A stretch of 64,000 bases of DNA from Musa acuminata AAA Group (Eukaryota > Streptophyta > Magnoliopsida > Zingiberales > Musaceae): the NCBI RefSeq assembly GCF_036884655.1, contig NC_088335.1:49264001-49328000 (forward strand), in the 5' to 3' direction. Position numbers and translations under genes: made by a program. Position 1 is the first letter of the stretch. Every line of letters begins with the position of its first letter. The notes under the pieces were generated by a model. It saw only the letters and a list, made by a program, of their open reading frames with translations, was not told the DNA's origin and did no database searches. Positions 56,973 through 64,000 of this stretch are shown piece after piece.

Positions 56973-58858
56973 TACATATATGTGTATATATATATATAGT
57001 ACATACAAACCATAATAATAATTATTATTATTATTATATATAGATTTAGATTCTAAATTCGATAGGAGGACGTTAAGATTTTTGGCATTCGAGATCGTAT
57101 ACCTTTTGCACCGTATAAATTGTTCTCCGTGTTTAACTTACTGTATTGTATGATAAAACATAGTGTAAGAAAATATTTAAATCACTTGTATATGATTTTT
57201 ATCCTCTTTAATTACTTTGAGTTGGAATGCCTTTTCTTTTTGGCGTGATATAAGTTATAATCTTACACTTAATCTCGCAGTTGTTCCCTGCAAAATTTCT
57301 CACTAGTAAGAGCCCAAACTTACAACATCTGAGAGTACTGTGACACAGTCTTGTGGCCAGGGCTCATCGGAAACTGGATGCTCATCATCACCAGTCAGTC
57401 TCCTTTCTTCTTTTTAGCAGTAAGATGGAGTCACTCGAGATTATGTTCTGTGACCTATGATATTTAGTCTACACTGTTGTACGTGATAGAGTTGCCAAAT
57501 CTTATAGTTAAATGGATTGATGTTGTCATTGTCAACTTGATAAACGTCAACTCCTTGTTTCTCTAGCTCGGAACGCATTGGCTTTTCAGATATAACCTGC
57601 ATGTTTATCGGCCTTTGTTTGGTGTTCTTGCCTCTGGTTTGGTTAATCCCGTGAGATATGAACGCCTGTGGAACGTGAGAAGTTGGTGCTAATCAACTCC
57701 CACGACAAGGTCTCCATTGCGACCTCAGATGTGGATGCTGGAACTTTGGGAATCAAGAACGCAGCCAACAGGGACCTGCTGGTGGTCTCTTCTCGGTGGA
57801 CTAGCAAAAAAGTGGAGAGGTAAAACTTTGACCTTCTTATGTTAGGAGGAGTTTCTTGTATAAAGTGATCGACGATCGAATGCAGTTTTGGCGGTGGCCA
57901 TAGCTACAGATTCCGGAAGCTCATCCGCTGGATGATGCACCTCAACATGAATCCTTCCATCTGCTTTCACATCTCAGGCACGTGTTGGCACCTCCACGGT
58001 CAGTCTCTGAATTTAAATTAAGAGAGGAGGGGGAATGAGTGCTGAGGAACACGGAATATTATGTCAGCCAATCGGGAACGGGAGTGGACATCCTTGACGC
58101 CGACCGACGAAGATGTTGACCCGTGCCGACGTCGATGAATCTTATCCACACGAGGTTGAGAATATCATGTTCAGCGTAGATTTTTAGTTCCTTAATCATA
58201 CACCAGGAATCCAGTTTTATGTATTAGAACATGGGTACTTGACGACCGTACACACGAGCTTTTCATACAGCAAGAAAGGAAGCGGGAGGCGGAAAGGATG
58301 ATGGTGCTGAATCATGTCAGCTCGACCACCTTGGGTGTGTATTCTCTGTGGTCTCGTTCACCCTTTAAATCGTCCCATCTGTAGCTCGTTGGAGATGACA
58401 GTGATTAATCGATGCATTTGCTATCAGAGTCAGATCGGCATATGATGAATGCGTTGAATGTCAAAACTTGCGGATAAAACGTCTCCATATATATCGCCGT
58501 CGATGAGATCGATCGAAGATTTCGACGTGAATATGACACAACGGACAATTTAATGTCAATCAATCGAGAACAGCACGTCTAAGCAACCTAACTCTTCTTG
58601 GCCATTAAAGAAGAATCACTAGCTCTTTCGTAGGGTTCTTCGATCAGAGAGCTTTTTTAGTTTCTTGAGAAGAATCACATCAGTGAGAAGCACAAGTATG
58701 TTGCTCGTTTGGCCTTCGATGCCTCGCTTAACTGCAACTTAAAGAACATATTTGCTAGAGAGGAACTAAGTATGTACACCCGAGGAAGCTAGACACATCG
58801 TCCCAACCAGTGCTACAAGGAAACCCTTCCATCTTTTGCTCTCGCATTCCTCTGTCGC
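56973..58858. other. Intergenic, possible coding-like fragments at 57.69-58.00 kb
   Basis: After the stop come short TA and TAA microsatellites (56975-57040). Plus-strand stretches around 57690-57830 (LINSHDKVSIATSDVDAG and GIKNAANRDLLVVSS) and 57885-58000 (GGGHSYRFRKLIRWMMHLN) look protein-like and are separated by a possible intron (GGTAAAAC near 57818). I do not recognise a family and cannot find a start or an end. Confidence 0.3.
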
Positions 58859-59236
58859 CTACCTGGTTTTGGAGATCACGTCGATGATTCGTCGGAAACG
58901 ATCGACGTCGCATGGGATCCTCAGCACCCCCTGCTGATGATGCCCCAACTGCTGCGCGCTCAAGTCGAGCAGCGCCGCCATGCACGGATCCCTGAAGAGC
59001 CTCACGTTCACCACAAACCTCTGCACCGGTCCATCGTCTTCTCCCACGAGCACTGGGACATGACCTCGCGGGACTTTACCCTCCACGCACTCGTCACGGG
59101 CTCCGGCCAACCGCTCGTACGCTGCGGCGGCATCCTTCTCTTTCCTTCTCCAAAACATTCTTCCCCGCTGTCTGAGAACTTGATGCAACTGGAGCTCAAG
59201 TTCTCGAGCTTGGAGCGTGGCCTTAATACAACCCAT
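58859..59236 (-). CDS. SAUR-like auxin-responsive protein 1
   Basis: A single exon of 125 codons on the minus strand, as usual for SAUR genes. I start at the Met of MGCIKATLQ (59236), because upstream codons are in AT-rich DNA and a TATA (TATATATAATATC on the minus strand) lies only about 20-30 bp before it. The N-terminal third is charged (MFWRRKEKDAAAAYERL). The conserved SAUR core follows: KVPRGHVPVLVGE, RFVVNVRLFRDPCMAALLDL, then VLRIPCDVDRFRRIIDVI. SAURs are short-lived auxin-induced proteins; many regulate PP2C.D phosphatases and so cell expansion. Its relative lies 2.4 kb away in the same orientation. Confidence 0.88.
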   Translation of the reverse strand: MGCIKATLQARELELQLHQVLRQRGRMFWRRKEKDAAAAYERLAGARDECVEGKVPRGHVPVLVGEDDGPVQRFVVNVRLFRDPCMAALLDLSAQQLGHHQQGVLRIPCDVDRFRRIIDVISKTR

Positions 59237-61597
59237 GATCAAATAGCAATAGATATTATATATAGAAAGAGAGAGCATTAGGAGAGGGAGAGGAAGACCG
59301 CTGTTCGTTGACCACATCGGTAGGTATCGTTGTCATGGTCTTCTTTGCACCGCAATTGTTTTCTGATCTGCAGCTCGAGTCAGAACACATCGATTATAAA
59401 GTAACTGGTCTGCTATTGCAGTATTAAACTTCTTGCTCGGAGTCCACTACTGTTGGAACATGCTGTCAAAGATTTGCGAACAGTCACCATCAAGCTTTGA
59501 ATTGTTCGACGGCAGGTGACAAGGCAAAGAATATTATTGTATTCCTCTGGGCTAACTTTACGTAGTATTAGTCTTTCCGAAGGATTCCATGATCACGTGA
59601 AGCAAAAGAATAAGATGGTATTTTGACGAGCGTTGTCGTTGGTTTTGTGTTTTGAGCGAAGCTTTCCGCTTTCTCCTACTTGCATCATAATTCAAATCCA
59701 TCATCACTTTAGCATTCTTTTCACTGAAGGAATCGAGATGAGTTGTCTGACCTCATAATCTTATGAATGATGTGTAAGTTGGATGGTGGAAGATTGTTGA
59801 GATCCATCACCACAACTTGTGTGTGTGTGTGTGTTTACAGATATGTATGGTCATCTGAAGGTCTTTTATATATACGTGTTCTCGAAAGAAGATGAGTGTA
59901 GATTTGATGGATCGAACAGAGGCTTTGGTGGAGGTTCATCTGATCCAAAAGGTTCAGAGATGCCCGATGTCATGAGAGATTGACGTTTGTGGGCATCAAC
60001 CACAAGAAATCTACTCATCGTTGAAATCTCTTACTGCAATTTCCACAGAAGTCGATCCAAGCAAGGAGAAACAGGCAAAAGAAAGCGGAAACCCGATCGG
60101 AAGAGGCATAAAGAATGTCACGGTCATGAATTAATAAGCTATGTATTCATCACTGTGAATGAAGCTAATGATCCCAACCTACTCATTCTATCGAAGACTC
60201 TTCACTGAGAAACTTCCACAAGATGTAGAGTCAAATTTCTGGTGCTGTGGTTTTTTGGTTTCATGATGTTCTTTACGGTGGACTTTGAATGTTATTAGGA
60301 ACCTTAGCTAACATGCAAGAGTCATTTATTTCGGTGTCGCACTCAAGATGTTGACTTTGAATGCTATTAGGAACAAAAGTCACCAAAGGAAGGGATACAA
60401 AGAAAAGGACGATATTCCTATGGGCTCAGCCAGCACCAACGATAAACCCACCTTGTAAGAAATCTTGATGCTGCAGTACTGTTGTTTGTGGACCCTCGAG
60501 ATATGGATATCACTTGTATGTTTATCTGCGATGGAGAATGTCTCTGGAATTTTGCCTTCTTCAAAAAGAAATAAGCACATCTCTTTCTTCCAAAAAAAAA
60601 AATAGAGTTTATCTTTTGATGAGACTTATGGCCGTGTCATATTATACTCTAAAGGTAGAAGAAGACTTAAGTCTTCTTTTAAAAATTTTTTATTTTCACT
60701 TTAAACCTCAGAAATTTTCCTTTTTTCTTGTTCTGTCTGAAGAACTCCTTTCTGCCTAGTGTTATATATCACATAAATTTAGCGGGAGTTATATGAATAA
60801 TATACCTTTTAATTTCAAAAAATCGAGATATATTGTATTTGATAAAAATAATAGAAGATAAGAGCAATTGAAGAAGTTTTATTGAAGAAATGAAAAAGCT
60901 TAAATACATTAGCATGTCCCTATCCTATTTATACAAATTAGGAGGAAGAATTTCTCTCAACAAAATGGAGGATTTTCCTCAGCGCGGCGTTGATCGCTGG
61001 CGGAAGGCAAGGGCGAAGCTTTGCTTTTCTCAACGGCATTGGTCGCTGGTCGAAGGCGAGAGCGAAGCTTCGCTTTTCTCACTGCTCTGTACGTACACTT
61101 CATCAGAAACTGTTCTTCTGCCTTATTCCAGTTAAATAGCCGCATGCTTCTGCCTACGAAAACCTGCTCTGGGATATATCTGAGATTGAGGAAGTCTTAT
61201 TTTATTGCTTTCCATTAGTTTGAAGCACAGAATGGATTGCTCAAACAACTGTGCCAACTTTCTAAAATCTATTGTGTCGTTGCAGCAGTTGAGGATTTGC
61301 ATCATTAAATGAACTCGCATTCACTTGTTTACGGAGACTCAAACTTTGTCTCTATGAAGCTGTTCAAGATCTTATTCCATTCGACATGGTGATACTACCA
61401 GGAGATCATGAAATCTTAGGACTTGTGCCCACAGAACATACAGGTTATCTCTCTCTCTCTACATATATATATATGTATATATATAGTTTTCGCTTGATTG
61501 TCGAACTTGAAGCTGAACATGATGAAAGATATGAGATCCAAATGTTCCTTCTTGCTCAGCTATAGTTACATTTGAAATGGACATTGCAAACTGCAGA
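59237..61597. other. Spacer between the two SAUR-like genes
   Basis: A TG run lies near 59817-59835. A two-copy tandem repeat of period 49 bp lies at about 60985-61083 (CGCTGG, GAAGGC, GCGAAGCTT, GCTTTTCTCA in each copy). A TA run lies near 61466-61490. No gene was recognised; the frames at 59987 and 60890 have no similarity. Confidence 0.5.
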
Positions 61598-62062
61598 TCA
61601 CCTGGCTTTGTCGATCGATCCGATCAGTCGTCGAAAATGATCGACGTCGCATTGGATTCTTAGGATCCCCTGGTGACGGTAACCAAACTCCTGAGCGCTC
61701 ATGTCGAGCAACGTCGCCATCCATGGATCCTGGAAGAGCCTCAGGGGCACCACAAACCTCTCCACTGCTCCGTCGATATTCATCCCGACGAGGACTGGGA
61801 CATGCCCTCTTGGGACGTCAGCCTCCTTCACGCGGCGGCCGGCAGAGGTGCTGAGCCGTTCGTACATGGCGGAGGCCTTCTTCTCTTTTCTTCTCCAAAA
61901 CATACCGAGTCCTTGGTGAAGCCAGAGCTTGGAGGCTGAGCTTGGCATATAAAGGAGGCACCAAGAGCTACCCACTGATGTTGACCTTGTATGAAACGAG
62001 GAGTCGGGAGGTAGGATAGTTGTTGAAGCCGGTGGAGCCTTGACCATCTTGGAGACCACCAA
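61598..62062 (-). CDS. SAUR-like auxin-responsive protein 2
   Basis: A single minus-strand frame of up to 154 codons from the Met at 62062. The true start could be later, since the first 50 residues (MVVSKMVKAPPASTTILPP) do not match SAUR 1. From MFWRRKEKKASAMYERL on it parallels SAUR 1. The core is DVPRGHVPVLVGM, ERFVVPLRLFQDPWMATLL, then ILRIQCDVDHFRRLIGSI. Both share the uncommon MFWRRKEK start of the conserved part and the HVPVLVG wording, where many SAURs have HFAVYVG, so they are probable tandem paralogues. No clear TATA box was seen. Confidence 0.83.
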   Translation of the reverse strand: MVVSKMVKAPPASTTILPPDSSFHTRSTSVGSSWCLLYMPSSASKLWLHQGLGMFWRRKEKKASAMYERLSTSAGRRVKEADVPRGHVPVLVGMNIDGAVERFVVPLRLFQDPWMATLLDMSAQEFGYRHQGILRIQCDVDHFRRLIGSIDKAR

Positions 62063-62718
62063 TGTCTGTTCTTATCAAAAGGGTTGATCATGTTATGTGA
62101 TCTGCACATCTAGAACACACATCGGTTGGATACTCATGGATTCATATACCGAGAACAGTCAAAACTTCGATCCCACATGATGTGGTGCGGCTGGAGTTAA
62201 CGCATTCTTTATTCTGCCTTGCCGGAAAATAAGAACACGTTCTTTATCATATTGGATGTCCTACCCACCATACGTGTCAAACTGAGAATAAAAGTCGGCG
62301 TCAAACTTACGTTCAACTTTGGAGGACAGGAATGATATTACAAATCAGAACTTCTTTGACAGATTCCGTCATATAGCTTTTACTCCATCATTTAAAACAG
62401 TTTAAATCAATTAATCTAAAAATTAATTTATGTAGACGTTTGCCTCGGTTTATCTTCTAAGCATACACACTGACTCGATGAGAAGCTTTTTCGAATGCAT
62501 GAATCACATACCAAGCACACTGAGGGATATCCGCATTGATTCGACATCTACCTTGGGTCGGGTTCTTGGGCAAGGATGGCCGGCCATGACTGGGCTGGGC
62601 GCATCCTCTCGCACGACGAACCTGTGGGGGTCAAGCGTATCCTTGTCGTCTTCTACTCCATGTTAGATACAGATCGATCTTTTGTCCTCGATCTGGATTT
62701 TAGCATCATTACATCTCG

Positions 62719-62720
<2 letters not shown>
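62063..62720. other. Intergenic, nothing recognised
   Basis: AT-rich DNA 5' of SAUR 2. A short plus-strand frame at 62478-62666 has no similarity. Confidence 0.4.
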
Positions 62721-62765
<45 letters not shown>

Positions 62766-62782
62766 GACAGACACACACACAT
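62721..62782. repeat. (CT)n(CA)n compound microsatellite
   Basis: A run of CT of about 28 bp passes directly into CA repeats with a few CAGA interruptions. Confidence 0.95.
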
Positions 62783-64000
62783 TGCCTGATCTGAGAGAAA
62801 TGGTGAGTTCAGGTGAACATGAAGGTAACCAAAGGTTTCCATCATTCAGATCCATGGGCCATTCACAAAAGTTCCAAGAAAGTAAGTATGAATGACTAGG
62901 AGAAGTTTCTTGAATCAGCAACAGTAGCCCTTACAGTCTTCCATGTGATGCTGACAAATTACACTGCACATGAGTGATGAAGCATCTTTCATTATCGATG
63001 TTGCCTGCCCTCCTGCTGCTTGTCTGCATGCGGCAGCGACTTGGCGGACGACTGTGTAAGCTGTTGACTGCTGATGAACAGTACATCACCGATCGTTCCT
63101 ACCACTTGATCGTTGGAAGCTTCTCAAGTATTTATTATGTGTACATATCTAATCTTGCGAGAATGAACAAAAGATCCACCCATGGATCACCATATCTGTT
63201 CGGATCGTCGTTCATCCTGTTGTTTCGTCATCTTCCGCACTGGACGCTGGTGCATGGGCTCCACACTTCACGTGATCGTCGTCAAATTTATAATGGTCCA
63301 ATCTATGAGCTCGAGTCTATTGTACGTCCCACTGAATGGTCCAATCTCCATGATCTTGCTCTTGGTTTCTTGTCCTTTTGCTGAATCGACATTATTTGCA
63401 GCCCACAGGAATTGGAAGGAAAGTTGATTGTTTCGGTAAGCTCCATCGCAGATTGATGTTCGCGTGTTTATATATAGAATGACTCGTCCTCGTTAACATA
63501 ATCGTCCAGCCTTTTAATTATTTACGATCCATGCATGAGAACTCAGTTGCACCTTCCAGTTAGGGTTTCTTTTCGCAGCGGAAACACATCGAAGGAGAAG
63601 GTGCAAGAACACATCCACCTCGTCCCTCCATTACCAATAACAAAAGGCATACAGATCGCGATACCAACATCGAAAGCTCCTCAGACGTTGAGACCTTCCG
63701 CAACGAGACACTGTTGCAGGATTCTATTGAAAAGTCGGTGACCTTTCCATGTATTCGATGCTTGTTATAGTTTAGATAATCTCGCCTTCACGAAGTCAGA
63801 TATACGAGACAGGGCAATGTAGGTGGAAGGTTGCCATCATGCCTACTCATGTACCCGATCAGTCCACGTTGAAGGGGGGCAAATATAACATGAGAGGACA
63901 CCATGTTTGGGCATAAATTATATCGGCAGTTCATATCAGACTGTCCCTCTGTCTTGTTACTCGATTAAAGATGGAGACATCCATCGTGCGACGATCATGT
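62783..64000. other. Right end of the window, no supported gene
   Basis: A plus-strand frame at 62974-63384 (136 codons, starting MMKHLSLSMLPALLLLVC, which looks like a signal peptide) has no family similarity that I can see. It is overlapped by another frame at 63182-63427. I would keep it only as a candidate. No RNA gene or repeat was recognised. Confidence 0.3.

Noticed and set aside
62974..63384. 136-codon frame with a signal-peptide-like start
   Set aside because: No family similarity, no promoter seen, and overlapped by another frame of equal quality. Noted only as a candidate in the feature list.

Overview
This window is nuclear DNA of a flowering plant. The genes have many introns with GT-AG ends. 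There are plant-type families (germin-like proteins, a CYP71-clan P450, SAUR, a patellin), a decayed Ty3/gypsy retrotransposon of the Tat type, a tRNA-derived SINE, and many TA, GA and TG microsatellites. GC-rich first exons in otherwise AT-rich DNA suggest a commelinid monocot such as banana or a palm; that placement is inference.

Layout. 0.8-11.8 kb: 19 exons of a plant TWINKLE-like organellar primase-helicase, 5' end not seen. Its helicase core looks intact, but the presumed catalytic Glu of the TOPRIM fold reads Asn. 12.9-15.0 kb: a complete four-exon patellin (SEC14-GOLD) gene. 15.6-15.9 kb: a frameshifted beta-tubulin fragment. 17.5-46.1 kb: a rearranged germin-like protein (GLP) array with three intact genes (18.7, 30.0 and 34.3 kb, all minus strand), one copy cut off by inserted DNA (40.7 kb), three exon-1-only relics and one older relic. 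Flanks of the array are repeated in direct and inverted orientation. A 9,112-bp Tat-type element lies between the first two genes, flanked by a 5-bp target duplication. Its pre-insertion site survives in an inverted paralogous flank near 36.09 kb. 40.7-42.7 kb: LTR-derived DNA that truncates the fourth GLP. 43.1-44.7 kb: a complete CYP71-clan P450, lying between the arms of a roughly 1.3-kb inverted repeat.

46-64 kb is gene-poor. It holds a broken imidazoleglycerol-phosphate dehydratase copy (49-50 kb), a two-exon gene with a WW-like segment and a Cys4 motif (55.7-57.0 kb), and two SAUR-like genes (58.9-59.2 and 61.6-62.1 kb).

These genes do not form one pathway. The most unusual structures are the retroelement, whose two ends carry the same 209-bp block in opposite orientation, and its 106-bp tandem array of paired 53-bp hairpin units with a compensatory stem change.
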